From Dehalococcoidia bacterium (GTDB taxonomy: Bacteria > Chloroflexota > Dehalococcoidia > Bin125), in NCBI GenBank assembly GCA_022825855.1, contig JAJDWB010000007.1, positions 298,198 to 362,197 of the forward strand: a DNA stretch of 64,000 nucleotides, given 5' to 3'. A program made the translations under genes and the position numbers. The notes beneath the pieces are model-generated. The model worked only from the letters and a program-made list of their open reading frames with translations. It searched no databases and was not told where the DNA came from. Below, in pieces: positions 24,032 to 33,272 of this stretch (position 1 is the first letter of the stretch; every line of letters starts with the position of its first letter).

Positions 24032-26047
24032 TCAGGGTTCGAGTTGGCGGAGCAGGTTCTGCGCTTCCTGGGCGAAGGGGTCTTCCGCGGGAACGGAGCG
24101 CAACAGGTCCCGCGCTTCCGGGATCCGCTGCTGCGAGAGGCGGGTCACCGCCATGAAGAAGCGGATTCCGGGTTGGTTGGAGTCGAGGTTGTAACTCTGT
24201 TCGAACGCCCTGCCGGCCGCGGCGGAGTTGCCGTCGAGGACGTGCAGCCGGCCGAGGTTGAGCTGCTGGGGCGCGTCGTCGGCGAAGAAGTTGCCCCGGA
24301 TCGCGTGGAGGCGCTTCGCCAGTTCGAAGCTCCTCTCGGCTTCTCCCGGAAGGGTGCGGATGCCGAGGTTGAGGAGCGAGATGGCCGCGTTCATCCGCAC
24401 GGAACGGCGCTCGTCCTGGACGCGGGCCACGAGGGTGTCCCGGATCTCGGTGGACTCGGTGTTCCCGGTCTCCCCCAGCTTCAGCGAAGCGACGGCCCGC
24501 ACCAGGGGGTGCGCATCCTCCGAGGCGGCGAGCAGCGCGCGGGTCGCCGGCTCCCGGGTCGCCGGATCCGCGAGGTAGCGCCCGAGATGCCCGGCGGCGT
24601 TCGCGCGGTTGATGGGGCCCTCGCCCTCGTCGGCCGACATGGCGAGCAGGAGATCGAGCGCCTCCCGGCTCAGGTCGCGGGCTCCGGTGTAGGCATCGGC
24701 CCGCCGTTCGATCTTCCGCCGGCGCGGCGTCTGGCCCCACCATTCGTCCATCCGCTCGGTCGCCCATTCGGGGCTCTCGGCGGTGTGGCATTCGTTGCAG
24801 GCGTTGGGCACCCCGTAGCGGGCGGTGTTCCGGGGCGACGGGATCGAGATGCTGTGGTCGCGCATCTTGGCCCGGATGCTCGTGACGCTGCGCGGCATGT
24901 GGCACTCGACGCAGGAACTGCCCTCGCTCTGGGCGGGGTGGAAGGTGTGCGCGGTGAGATCGGCGCCGATCGCCTCGTGGCAGCCGGTGCAGAGCCCGTT
25001 GTTCGTCGGGAGGAGCTGTTCGTTCCTCTCGATGTCCGGGCGGTGGGGATCGATGTGGCAACCCGTGCAGGTGGCGTTTCCCTCCACGAAACACTCGCTC
25101 TGCCAGATGCCGAGGGTGTTGGTGGAGAACCGCCGGGTCTTCCCGTCCGGGTACCAGGTGGGGTCCTCGGAGGGCTCCTGGGTGTACTCGAGGATCGGGA
25201 AGAAGTGGTCGAAATAGTTGTCGCCGGCGGCGAAGCCGAAAGCCATCTGGTCCCGGAACGAGTGGCACTGGGCGCAGACCATCGAGTTCGTCTCGTGGTC
25301 CAGCCGGGTCTGCTGCACGATGTAGCTCGCCGGATCGTCGCCGTAGAAGTCGAGGTTCATGTACTTGTCCACGTGCCGGCTGCCCGGTCCGTGGCAGCGC
25401 TCGCAGGTGGTGCCGAAGTCGAGCCAGGTGGTGTCGTAGCGGTCTTCCCCGGGCCGGAAGCCCTTGATCTGGTCGCTCACGTGACAGCCGAAACAGTTCT
25501 TGTTCCAGAGCTGCACCGGGACGATGCCCTCCGCCTGGTCGGGGGCGGCGATCTCGAGGTTGTGGAACCACTCCCGGCGCAGCACGTCCCAGGTCGGCGG
25601 CAGCACGATGACCCGCCCGTCCGGGAGCGTCGTCAGGTAGTGCTGGATGCGGCGGTTCCCGAGCGTGTAGTCCACCCGGTGCTCGACGGGCTCGCCGGTG
25701 AAGAACGGCTCGGTGATGAAGTACCGGGAGCCGGTCCGGCGAATCCGGTACTCCTCGCCGCGGAGCCGGAGGACCTCCTGGGAGAAGTCCCCGAGCACCT
25801 GGCCGGGGACGGCCGGCTGCACCATCTTGGAATGACGGGAGGAGGTCCAGTCGTCATGGGCCTGCTCGTGGCAGGTCAGGCACTCGGCGGAACCCACCAT
25901 CATCGCGGGCTGTTCTGACAGGGGCGGCGGGACCTGCTGCGTCGCCTGAGCCGCGGCCGCCGCGACCGGAGGCGAGCCCACGCTGCTGGCGAACAACCCG
26001 AGCACCGCGAGCGCCGCTGCGCCGGCCAGGGCGAGCGTGAACCTCAC
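24032..26047 (-). CDS. Exported octaheme c-type cytochrome with HEAT/TPR C-terminus
   Basis: 671 aa. GTG 26047 overlaps the FG-GAP stop. A signal peptide precedes eight CXXCH heme sites starting at C56, C185, C215, C258, C327, C353, C379 and C417 (CLTCH, CFGCH, CERCH, CAQCH, CTGCH, CTGCH, CVECH, CNECH). Residues about 450-560 look like HEAT-type helical repeats (NRANAAGHLGRYLADPATREPATRALLAASEDAHPLVRAVASL is the clearest stretch), and 580-671 look like TPRs. This multiheme plus repeat architecture occurs in cytochromes of Acidobacteriota and Planctomycetes, with roles in periplasmic electron transfer or nitrogen/sulfur chemistry. A specific reaction cannot be assigned. Confidence 0.85.
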   Translation of the reverse strand: MRFTLALAGAAALAVLGLFASSVGSPPVAAAAAQATQQVPPPLSEQPAMMVGSAECLTCHEQAHDDWTSSRHSKMVQPAVPGQVLGDFSQEVLRLRGEEYRIRRTGSRYFITEPFFTGEPVEHRVDYTLGNRRIQHYLTTLPDGRVIVLPPTWDVLRREWFHNLEIAAPDQAEGIVPVQLWNKNCFGCHVSDQIKGFRPGEDRYDTTWLDFGTTCERCHGPGSRHVDKYMNLDFYGDDPASYIVQQTRLDHETNSMVCAQCHSFRDQMAFGFAAGDNYFDHFFPILEYTQEPSEDPTWYPDGKTRRFSTNTLGIWQSECFVEGNATCTGCHIDPHRPDIERNEQLLPTNNGLCTGCHEAIGADLTAHTFHPAQSEGSSCVECHMPRSVTSIRAKMRDHSISIPSPRNTARYGVPNACNECHTAESPEWATERMDEWWGQTPRRRKIERRADAYTGARDLSREALDLLLAMSADEGEGPINRANAAGHLGRYLADPATREPATRALLAASEDAHPLVRAVASLKLGETGNTESTEIRDTLVARVQDERRSVRMNAAISLLNLGIRTLPGEAERSFELAKRLHAIRGNFFADDAPQQLNLGRLHVLDGNSAAAGRAFEQSYNLDSNQPGIRFFMAVTRLSQQRIPEARDLLRSVPAEDPFAQEAQNLLRQLEP

Positions 26048-27759
26048 GAGGACGGTTCCTCCACGACGTGGACCCGGCGCGCCTCCGGGGCCTCGATCCC
26101 GCTCCTGGATCCCGAGGGCCAGAGCACTTCGGCGGACACCGCCCGCCCGCCGGAGCCCAGGCCGAAGACCACCTCAAGCTGGTTCTGCGAGGCGTACCCG
26201 GTGGCGCTCTTCACGACGCGGGTCTCGCTGCGGGTCATTCCGGCATCCTCGATGGCGAGGATGATCTTCGCACCGATTCCGTCCCGGTTCGAATTCCTGC
26301 CCCGGAGCCGGAAGCCCACCCAGCCGTTCCGCTCGCCGCCGTCGTTCCGGAAGAGGCGCGCCGGACCGCCGTTCTCACTGACCGCGAGGTCCGGATCGCC
26401 GTCGCCGTCGATGTCGCCGAAGGCCGCCCCCCGCGCCACCATGGGTCGGGCGAGGTCGGGGGAGGCGGTGGTCACTTCCTCGAAGCCGCCGTCGCCCCGG
26501 TTCCGGAAGAGATGGGGGGCCTGGCGGTAGCTGACCCGCTGCTGGACGGCGCCGATGTCGTTTTCGACGTGCCCGTTCGCGACGAAGATGTCCTGGCGTC
26601 CGTCGAGGTCGTAGTCGAAGAAGAAGGCCCCGAACGCCAGCGTGAGCAGGCTGTTGCGGCCGATCTCCGAGACGGGCGCCTGGTCGATGAAGAAGCCGAC
26701 GCCCTCGTTGCGGTAGAGCGAGACCATCTCGTTCGAGAAGTTGCCGATCACGAGGTCGGGCATGCCGTCGCCGTCGTAGTCGGAGGCGTCGATGCCCATG
26801 GCGCCCCGGGCGGCGCCGTTCTCCGCGAAGGCGATCCCGGAGAGCACTCCCGCGTCCTCGAACCGCCCGCCGCCGAGGTTCCGGTAGAGGTAGTTGGGCT
26901 GAGTGTCGTTCGCGACCGCGAGGTCGAAGAGCCCGTCGTCATCGAAATCGAGGACCGCGACGCCGAGTCCCTTCCCCCGGGGGTTGAAGAGTCCCGCCTC
27001 CCGCGTGACGTCGGTGAACCCCTCCGCCCCGTCGTTCCGGTAGAGGACGGCGCTCGCGCCGTTGTAGGACTCCGGGGTGCAATAGCTCTTGTTCACGCCA
27101 TCGAGGGCGCAGAAGATGTCCTCCTCGATGGACCACTCCACGTAGTTCAGCAAGAAGAGATCGAGATCTCCGTCGCCGTCGGCGTCGAGCCAGGTGGCGA
27201 CGCTCGAAAAGCCGGGATCCGCCACCGAGGCGGCGTGCGGCGCCTCCCGGAAGACTCCGTCGCCCGTGTTCTCGAGCAGGCGGTTCGGTCCGAGGACGGT
27301 GAGGTAGAGGTCCTGGTCCCCGTCGGCGTCGTAGTCGGCGATGGCCACGCCCATGCCGTAGAGGGCTGCGTCGAGCCCCGAACCGGCCGTCCTGTCCTCG
27401 AAGGTCCCGTCGCCCCGGTTCAGGTAGAGCGCCGCGGTGGGCTCCGGCTCGGTCCGGTGCCCCGGCCAGCGCCGGCTGTTCACGAAGAGCAGGTCCTGGT
27501 CGCCGTCGCCGTCGGCATCGAAGAAAGCCACCCCCGAGCCCATGGTCTCGGGCAGGTACTTCTCGCCGAAGGCCCCGTTCTCGTGGGCGAAGTCGATCCC
27601 GGCGGCCTCGGTCACGTCCACGAAGCGCGGCTCCTGCGCCCGGGCGGCGCCGCCGAGCGAACACACCACCGCGATCAGCGTCCCCGCGCAGACCGTGGCG
27701 GCCGGCGGGCGCGGGTGCGGAGAGCCGGAGCGATCAGACGTTTGCAAGGAGATCGGCAA
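26044..27759 (-). CDS. FG-GAP/VCBS repeat protein with ASPIC/UnbV C-terminus
   Basis: 571 aa from TTG 27759 (start uncertain; a TTG at 27747 also keeps the export signal). Signal ATVCAGTLIAVVCSLGGAARAQ. Seven or so FG-GAP blades carry Ca2+-binding loops such as FDADGDGDQDLLFVN, YDADGDQDLYL, LDADGDGDLDLFLLNY, FDDDGLFDLAVAND, YDGDGMPDLVIGNF, YDLDGRQDIFVANG and IDGDGDPDLAVSENGG. The C-terminal ASPIC/UnbV domain shows GIGAKIIL and LEVVFGLGSGGRAVSAEVLWPSG. Such secreted propellers are thought to mediate binding or scaffolding. The gene precedes and overlaps the octaheme cytochrome, so the two may form an extracytoplasmic complex (inference). Confidence 0.87.
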   Translation of the reverse strand: MPISLQTSDRSGSPHPRPPAATVCAGTLIAVVCSLGGAARAQEPRFVDVTEAAGIDFAHENGAFGEKYLPETMGSGVAFFDADGDGDQDLLFVNSRRWPGHRTEPEPTAALYLNRGDGTFEDRTAGSGLDAALYGMGVAIADYDADGDQDLYLTVLGPNRLLENTGDGVFREAPHAASVADPGFSSVATWLDADGDGDLDLFLLNYVEWSIEEDIFCALDGVNKSYCTPESYNGASAVLYRNDGAEGFTDVTREAGLFNPRGKGLGVAVLDFDDDGLFDLAVANDTQPNYLYRNLGGGRFEDAGVLSGIAFAENGAARGAMGIDASDYDGDGMPDLVIGNFSNEMVSLYRNEGVGFFIDQAPVSEIGRNSLLTLAFGAFFFDYDLDGRQDIFVANGHVENDIGAVQQRVSYRQAPHLFRNRGDGGFEEVTTASPDLARPMVARGAAFGDIDGDGDPDLAVSENGGPARLFRNDGGERNGWVGFRLRGRNSNRDGIGAKIILAIEDAGMTRSETRVVKSATGYASQNQLEVVFGLGSGGRAVSAEVLWPSGSRSGIEAPEARRVHVVEEPSS

Positions 27760-28208
27760 TTCTCGCAGTGCGGCGGATCACCAGCGGATCACGGGTGATC
27801 CGCGGGCATCCCGTTTCCCTTCCGATTCCACTCCTGCCGGGCTCCATTCCTGCGGTGACGTTCGGAACCGCCCCCGGGACCTCGTCGGCGGGCGTCGTCT
27901 GCCGCCAGGATTCCGTGGGCACAAGACAGAATGCTAGCGGTCACCCGACGCGCCAGCGCGCCAGGCCCATAGGGGTCGGCGGATTTCCGTCGGCGCTGGC
28001 CAGGAGCGGGGATTCCCGGGGTTCGGGACGGGTGCGTGCGACCGTACGCCACCCGAGTCACGGACCCGTCCTCAACATCTGACGCTCCTGTCGCAATGGG
28101 CGGTTGTACTCTCGGTCGATTCGCGACAGTTGCCGGCGCGAGTTACCGCCGGTCAACGTCCTTTTTCGCTGTCAACCGCTTTCGGCTAACGATCAGGAGC
28201 CCGCCCGC
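27760..28208. other. Intergenic region between divergent FG-GAP and Na/Pi genes
   Basis: 449 bp without a convincing gene; short open frames here lack family features or start signals. It contains the GCGGATCAC repeat cluster next to the FG-GAP start and, near the other end, two GTCAAC copies (28152-28157 and 28171-28176) before the cotransporter. Both operons must be started from here. No Pho box with 11-bp spacing was found. Confidence 0.6.
27773..27803. promoter_or_regulatory. Palindrome and half-site upstream of the FG-GAP/cytochrome run
   Basis: GCGGATCAC-GG-GTGATCCGC (27784-27803) is a perfect 9-bp inverted repeat. An extra GCGGATCAC (27773-27781) precedes it with 2-nt spacing. It sits 14-44 nt before the TTG start on the minus strand, where an operator would be expected. 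It could also fold in the mRNA leader. Confidence 0.45.
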
Positions 28209-29852
28209 ATGCTCGATCTGTTCGGCGGAATGATCGGCGGCGTCGGACTCTTCTTCGTCGGGATGTGGCTCCTGACGGAAAACCTCAAGGCGCTCGCCGG
28301 CCGGCGGCTGCGCCTCATCGCGAGGCGATGGACGGAGAGGCGCCTCGCCGCGTTCGGCATTGGCGCGCTTGCGGGCGTCACCACCCAGAGCATGTCGGCG
28401 CTCACCTTCATCGTGGTCAGCATGGCGAAGTCGCGGCTGGTTTCCACCCGGGGGGCTTTCGCCATCGTCCTCGGCGGGAACCTCGGCGTGACGTTGCTGG
28501 TATTCATGCTGACCTTCGACATCCGCCTGGCCGCGCTCTACGTCGTGGGAGCGGCGGGCCTGGCCATTGCCAGCGAACGGGTCGCCGGGGACTATCGGCG
28601 GATCGCGGCGTCCGTCTTCGGAGTGGGGATGATCTTTCTCGGCCTCGGCATGCTGGTCGCGGCGGCGGCGCCGCTCGGCGAGCACCCGTGGTTCGGCGAG
28701 ATGATGCAGTGGAGCGTGGGTTCGCTGCTGCTCACGTTCCTGGTGGCGGCGTTGCTGACCGCCATCGTGCAGTCGGGCGCGGCGGTCTGTGTGCTGGGCA
28801 TCAGCATGGCCACGCTTGGCGTCCTCACCGTGGACCAGACCATCATGCTCCTCTACGGGGTCACCTTCGGGTCGGCCCTGATCCTGTACATCCTGTCCGT
28901 GAACCTGGCCGGCCGATCCCGCCAGGTTGCGATGTGCCAGGTGGGTCTGAACGTGTTGATCTGTCTGGTCGGGGTCCCGGCGTTGTTCCTGGAACTGGAG
29001 CTCGGAGTGCCCCTGGTCAAGGCGCTCGCGCTCTCGCTCGATCAGGGGCTCGGCCAGCAGATGGCAATCGTGCTCCTGCTCGTGAACCTGCTCGGCGCTC
29101 TGGCATTGCTCGCCGTCGTCGGACCGGTGGAGCGGGTGTTCGCGAGGCTCTGGCCCGCGACCGCGACGGAAGAGCTGGAAAAGACCGAGTTCCTGCACGA
29201 CGGCGCGCTGGAAGATGCCGGTTCGGCCCTGTCGCTGGTGGATCTCGAGCAGCGGCGCGTGTTCGAGAACCTGCCGCGCTACTTCGAAGCCGTCCGGTCC
29301 GGGACCGATCTCGCCGGGCTGCGCCGTGGGCTCCGGAGCCTGTTGACGGAGATCGAGAGATTTCAGACCGACCTGTTGATCCGCCACCGCGCGAGCGCGG
29401 TGGACGACCACAACTCGATGCTCACCCGCCTGAAGCTGCTCGGCTGGCTCGAGGAGCAGGTGGGCGCCCTTTGCGAAGCGCTGCGCGAGCTTCCGGACCG
29501 GTCGGACCTGGGCAATCTGCAAGCGAGTCTCTGCGAAGGAACGGATGCCGTCTTCCAATCCCTGATCCATGCGATGCGGAGCCGCGACCGGGAAGCCTGG
29601 GCGCTCGCCAGGGAGCTGGCCGGCGACCGCGGCGAGGTGATGCGGTCGATGCGCCGCAAGTACGGAACAGCCCTCATGCAGGCGGACGGCCCGACTCGCA
29701 GCCGGGTCATCGCATTGACGAACACGGTCGAACACGTGTTCTTCCTGATGTCCAAGTTCGTGCGGGAACTCGACGCTTCCCTGATGACGGAGGCTGCTTC
29801 GCCGGAGGGCAGGGCGCGCCGGGCGCCGCGGCCGGTGGCGGGCTCCGGATGA
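28209..29852 (+). CDS. Na/Pi cotransporter family protein with PhoU-like tail
   Basis: 547 aa. The N-terminal membrane part (residues 1-310) has two inverted Na/Pi-cotransporter repeats with the family's QS motifs: TTQSMSALTFIVVSMA and IVQSGAAVCVLGISMA. The first helix is MLDLFGGMIGGVGLFFVGMWLLTENLKALAG, typical of bacterial NptA/YjbB proteins. The C-terminal part (about 340-547) is helical and PhoU-like. It exports or imports phosphate with Na+, possibly contributing to phosphate homeostasis. ATG 28209, with AGGAG about 8 nt upstream. Convergent with the pentaheme cytochrome (13 nt gap). Confidence 0.9.
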   Translation: MLDLFGGMIGGVGLFFVGMWLLTENLKALAGRRLRLIARRWTERRLAAFGIGALAGVTTQSMSALTFIVVSMAKSRLVSTRGAFAIVLGGNLGVTLLVFMLTFDIRLAALYVVGAAGLAIASERVAGDYRRIAASVFGVGMIFLGLGMLVAAAAPLGEHPWFGEMMQWSVGSLLLTFLVAALLTAIVQSGAAVCVLGISMATLGVLTVDQTIMLLYGVTFGSALILYILSVNLAGRSRQVAMCQVGLNVLICLVGVPALFLELELGVPLVKALALSLDQGLGQQMAIVLLLVNLLGALALLAVVGPVERVFARLWPATATEELEKTEFLHDGALEDAGSALSLVDLEQRRVFENLPRYFEAVRSGTDLAGLRRGLRSLLTEIERFQTDLLIRHRASAVDDHNSMLTRLKLLGWLEEQVGALCEALRELPDRSDLGNLQASLCEGTDAVFQSLIHAMRSRDREAWALARELAGDRGEVMRSMRRKYGTALMQADGPTRSRVIALTNTVEHVFFLMSKFVRELDASLMTEAASPEGRARRAPRPVAGSG

Positions 29853-29865
29853 GCGACGGCGACCG

Positions 29866-32595
29866 TCAGCGCTCTGCGAGCCCGTTCCTGTGTTCGTGGA
29901 TGGGGAGCCGCTCGTTGTTGTCGTCGGGATGGGTGCGCCGGTAGTCCCCGGTGACGAACTGGGAGGCTTCGTCGGCCTTGAAGCGCAGGTAGAGCTCGCG
30001 GTGGCGGGCGGCGCGCTCGGGATCCCGAAGCCCCTGGGAGGCCAGCATCAGGTTGTAGTGGGCTTCGAGGTCCTCGGGATCGATGGTGAGGGTCTTCTCG
30101 AGGACCGCGACGGCCTCGGCGAAATCGCGCTTCAGGAACAGCAGACGTCCGACCTGGTTGTTCACCACCCGGTCGCGCGGAAAGACCTCCTGTACCGCGT
30201 TCAGGTCCGAGAGCGCCTCGTCGTAGCGGCCGAGCGCCTTCAGCGCCATGGCCCGGAAGAAGAGCGCGCGGGGAAGGTCCGGGGCGAGTTCGAGGGCCGC
30301 TTCCGCCGCCTCCCGGGCGCCCTCGGGATCTCCTTCCTGGAGGCGGACCCGGGCGAGATTGACCGGCGCGTCCGCGAATTCGGGGGCGAGCCGTCCCACG
30401 GTGGAGAAGGCGGCCTCCGCGGCGCGGAGGTCCCCCGCGAGCAGCATCCCGATGCCGTAGTCGTTGAACCTGAGCGCGCGGGCGAGGTCACCCGGGGCGG
30501 GTTCGGGTGGGGGAGAGGCTTCTCCGGCTACCGGTAGCCGGACCGTGGCGGCAGCCATCTCGACGATGGGCACATCGGGCGCCGTGACGTCGTCGGCGAA
30601 CCGGACCGCCCGGTCGTCGTAGCCGGAAGCCACCTCGCCGCTCTCGTTGAGCTCTCCCCGGAAGGTCCACTGGGTGTGCCACCAGTCGAACTTCCGGTAG
30701 TTCAGGCGCGCGGTCAGGGTGACCGGCCCCTCGACGTCCTCCGGGACCTGCAGCCGGTAGCGAACCGTATGGGCGGCGCCCGGCGGGATCGGGGAGACGT
30801 AGAGGACGCTGCGCGCCGACCAGGCGTTGCGCTTGTTGATCGGGTTGCCGCGGGCGTCGAGCAACAGCGAGCGGAAGAAGTGCGCGGAGCCGTCCACGGG
30901 CGCGTCGTCCGTCTCGCCCGCCTCGCCGGTGAAACCGCTCCAGAAGAAGGACCGGCCGGCGGCGTCCTCGGCCTGGAACTCGAGCCAGACCTCCTGGGCG
31001 TCGATGGTGCCGCTCGGGAAGAAGTGGCCCACGTTGCGGGTGCGCACCACGACGTCGACCCGCACCGTCTCGCCCGGAACGAGCGCGGGCAGCGCCTCGT
31101 CGAGCGGGGCGCTCAGTTCCCCGAGCGGACCCGTGCCGGCGTAGCGGGTGGTGGGTGCCGCCGCTTCTTCTCCCACCGCGAAGGTGGATGCCAGCGCCAG
31201 GGGATCCGGGCCGCCCGCCGCCGGCCCGTCGCCTTCGCCCTCGCCGGCGTCGTCACGGACGAGCCCGAAGATGTCTACGGTGACCTGTCCGGCGCGGAGG
31301 AAATCGCGGACCGCCTGCAGTTGCTCGTCGAGGCCGAAATGCGTCGGGAGCGCGGTGTTGGCGGTGGCGAAACGATGGGAGCGGATCAGGCCGCCCACGG
31401 CAGCCGGATCCTCGCCGGCCACCGGCGGCATGTGGCAGTCCGCGCAGGTCCTGGGCGCATCCGGGTAGTAGAAGGAGCGGGCGCCCTCTCCGGACACGCC
31501 GCTGGCCTGCCAGTTGTCGTAGCTGTTGAAGCCCCGCAGCCAGCGGTAGTCGTTCACGGGCTCGTCGAGGTGCACCTTGTGGCAGGTCGAGCAGAAGGCC
31601 GAGCTGTCGCCGGTGTGGAGCGGCTTCAGGAACGCCTGGCGATGGGGTTCGGGGTCGAGGTGGATGACGAGGTCGTGCAGCGCCCGGATCAGCGGATCCT
31701 CCGAGGTGGCGAGGTCGTGCATCTCCGGGTACTCGATGACGAACCCGGCGTTCCCCATCGTGTCCTTCACCCGGGTGATCGCGTGGCAGGAAACGCAGCC
31801 GAGTCCGGCGCTCGCGGATGGGCGGTCCACGATCTCGGCGATCGGCCGGTCCATGAGCCCGCTGAAGAGCACCGCGTGGTCGTGACAGCCGGCGCACCAC
31901 TTCGAAGGGGTGACGCCGACGACGTCCTGCATGTATTCGATGGAGCGCCGGTACCAGGGGTTGTTGAAGGACGCGAATCGATGCGCCGACTCGCTCCACT
32001 GGTGGGTGATGTCGGCGTGGCAGCGGCCGCACGCGTCGCTGCCCAGGAAGAACTCCTCGGGGATGAGCCCGCCGTGAAGCGTTTCGGCAGCCGACGGGAA
32101 GAAGGGTCCGTCCACCCCGCCCATCGCCTCGCCGTCCATGGTCGTGGGCGGCAGACCGGCGTTCAGGAGCGGTCCGGACGCCGGGAGCAGCGGTCTCAGC
32201 AGCGCCCCGGCCGGGATGGCGGCGGCCAGCAGCAGCGGCGCGAGCAGCGTCCGCCGCCGGGCGAGCAGCCCCGCGAACCCGGCGGCGGCGGCGAGGTGGA
32301 GGTAGAGCAGCGGCCGCGTGGCCGGGGTCGACCCGAGGATGGCGAGCCCGGCCCCGGTCAGCGCCAGCAGGGTTCCCGAGGCCCAGAACCAGCGCCGCAG
32401 CGGGTCGGCGCCGAGCGCCGGGCCGACCTTCTTCCAACCCCAGAGCATCAGCTTGAGGGCCGCGATGCCGAGCACCGGGTGCAGGAGGATCTGTGCGGAG
32501 TGGAAGAGGTTCGCTCCCCGCGCCGCCAGCAGGTATCCGGAGTTGATCAGCAGCAGCGCCGCGGTGGCGGCCAGGAAACGGTGGCGGAGAATCAG
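29866..32595 (-). CDS. Membrane-anchored pentaheme cytochrome with TPR C-terminus
   Basis: About 909 aa. The N-terminal 140 residues hold four hydrophobic helices, unusual for a multiheme cytochrome, with histidines (LFHSAQILLHP, YLHL) that could bind heme b. Five CXXCH sites follow at C189, C234, C267, C335 and C384 (CGRCH, CAGCH, CVSCH, CSTCH, CADCH). A beta-rich region (about 480-680) includes RTRNVGHFFPSGTIDAQEVWLEF, and three to four TPRs fill residues 730-880. The start is probably CTG 32595: it overlaps the TVP38 stop as CTGA and has GGAGGG 7 nt upstream; no ATG or GTG fits. Likely couples quinol or membrane redox reactions to periplasmic hemes; reaction unknown. Confidence 0.8.
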   Translation of the reverse strand: MILRHRFLAATAALLLINSGYLLAARGANLFHSAQILLHPVLGIAALKLMLWGWKKVGPALGADPLRRWFWASGTLLALTGAGLAILGSTPATRPLLYLHLAAAAGFAGLLARRRTLLAPLLLAAAIPAGALLRPLLPASGPLLNAGLPPTTMDGEAMGGVDGPFFPSAAETLHGGLIPEEFFLGSDACGRCHADITHQWSESAHRFASFNNPWYRRSIEYMQDVVGVTPSKWCAGCHDHAVLFSGLMDRPIAEIVDRPSASAGLGCVSCHAITRVKDTMGNAGFVIEYPEMHDLATSEDPLIRALHDLVIHLDPEPHRQAFLKPLHTGDSSAFCSTCHKVHLDEPVNDYRWLRGFNSYDNWQASGVSGEGARSFYYPDAPRTCADCHMPPVAGEDPAAVGGLIRSHRFATANTALPTHFGLDEQLQAVRDFLRAGQVTVDIFGLVRDDAGEGEGDGPAAGGPDPLALASTFAVGEEAAAPTTRYAGTGPLGELSAPLDEALPALVPGETVRVDVVVRTRNVGHFFPSGTIDAQEVWLEFQAEDAAGRSFFWSGFTGEAGETDDAPVDGSAHFFRSLLLDARGNPINKRNAWSARSVLYVSPIPPGAAHTVRYRLQVPEDVEGPVTLTARLNYRKFDWWHTQWTFRGELNESGEVASGYDDRAVRFADDVTAPDVPIVEMAAATVRLPVAGEASPPPEPAPGDLARALRFNDYGIGMLLAGDLRAAEAAFSTVGRLAPEFADAPVNLARVRLQEGDPEGAREAAEAALELAPDLPRALFFRAMALKALGRYDEALSDLNAVQEVFPRDRVVNNQVGRLLFLKRDFAEAVAVLEKTLTIDPEDLEAHYNLMLASQGLRDPERAARHRELYLRFKADEASQFVTGDYRRTHPDDNNERLPIHEHRNGLAER

Positions 32596-33272
32596 GACGG
32601 CCCTCCGGACTCCACGCCGGCCTCGCGGAGCGCCTTCCTCGCGATCCGGGTGATCAGGATCGTGACCAGCACGAACGCGGCGAGCCCGACGATCCGCAAC
32701 CCGGCTTCGAGCGGGTCCGATTCGCCGGCGACGGCGCGGGCGACGCTGCTCCCGAGATAGATGTAGAGAAGCGTTCCGGGGAGGATCCCGGTCGCCGAGG
32801 CCAACAGGTAGCCGAGGAACGAGACCCCGGTGAGGCCGTACGCGTAGTTCAGCACCGTGAACGGGAACACCGGGGTGAGCCGGGTGAGGAAGACGATCTT
32901 CCAGCCCTCCGCGGCGACCGCGCGGTCCACCGCGGCGAAGGAAGGCTTCCCGGCGAGCCAGCCGGTGACCCGTTCGCGGGCGAGTCGCCGGGCGGCGAGG
33001 AATGCAAGCGCCAGTCCCGCGGTGGCTCCGAGCCAGACGGCGGCGGTGCCCGCCGCGAACCCGAAGGCGCCGCCCGCGATCAGGGTGAGCGCCGACCCCG
33101 GGACCGCGAACACGGTGGCGACGGCGTAGAGCGCCGCGAACACGAGGAGGCCGGCGGTACCCATCCCCTGGGCCCACGCGGCTCCGGCCTCGATCCACTC
33201 CCCGATGGGGAAGATCACCACCAGCGCCACCACCAGGACCAGGATTGCGCCCAGCTTGAGGGACTTGTTCAT
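32592..33272 (-). CDS. TVP38/TMEM64 (DedA-like) membrane protein
   Basis: 226 aa with about six hydrophobic segments. The SNARE-associated/DedA signature is clear: FAVPGSALTLIAGGAFGFAAGTAAVWLGATAGLALAFLAARRLAR, followed by the R-x-x-P loop FLTRLTPVFPFTVLNYAYGLTGVSFLGYLLASATGILPGTLLYIYLG. Proteins of this fold move or flip lipids. ATG 33272 overlaps the stop of the disulfide reductase gene (ATGA), and its own stop overlaps the cytochrome start. TVP38 genes often accompany merA-like flavoproteins, as here, for reasons still unknown. Confidence 0.9.
   Translation of the reverse strand: MNKSLKLGAILVLVVALVVIFPIGEWIEAGAAWAQGMGTAGLLVFAALYAVATVFAVPGSALTLIAGGAFGFAAGTAAVWLGATAGLALAFLAARRLARERVTGWLAGKPSFAAVDRAVAAEGWKIVFLTRLTPVFPFTVLNYAYGLTGVSFLGYLLASATGILPGTLLYIYLGSSVARAVAGESDPLEAGLRIVGLAAFVLVTILITRIARKALREAGVESGGPS

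Noticed and set aside
28152..28176. Pho box before the Na/Pi cotransporter
   Set aside because: Two GTCAAC copies are 19 nt apart instead of the 11 or 22 nt spacing of PhoB sites.
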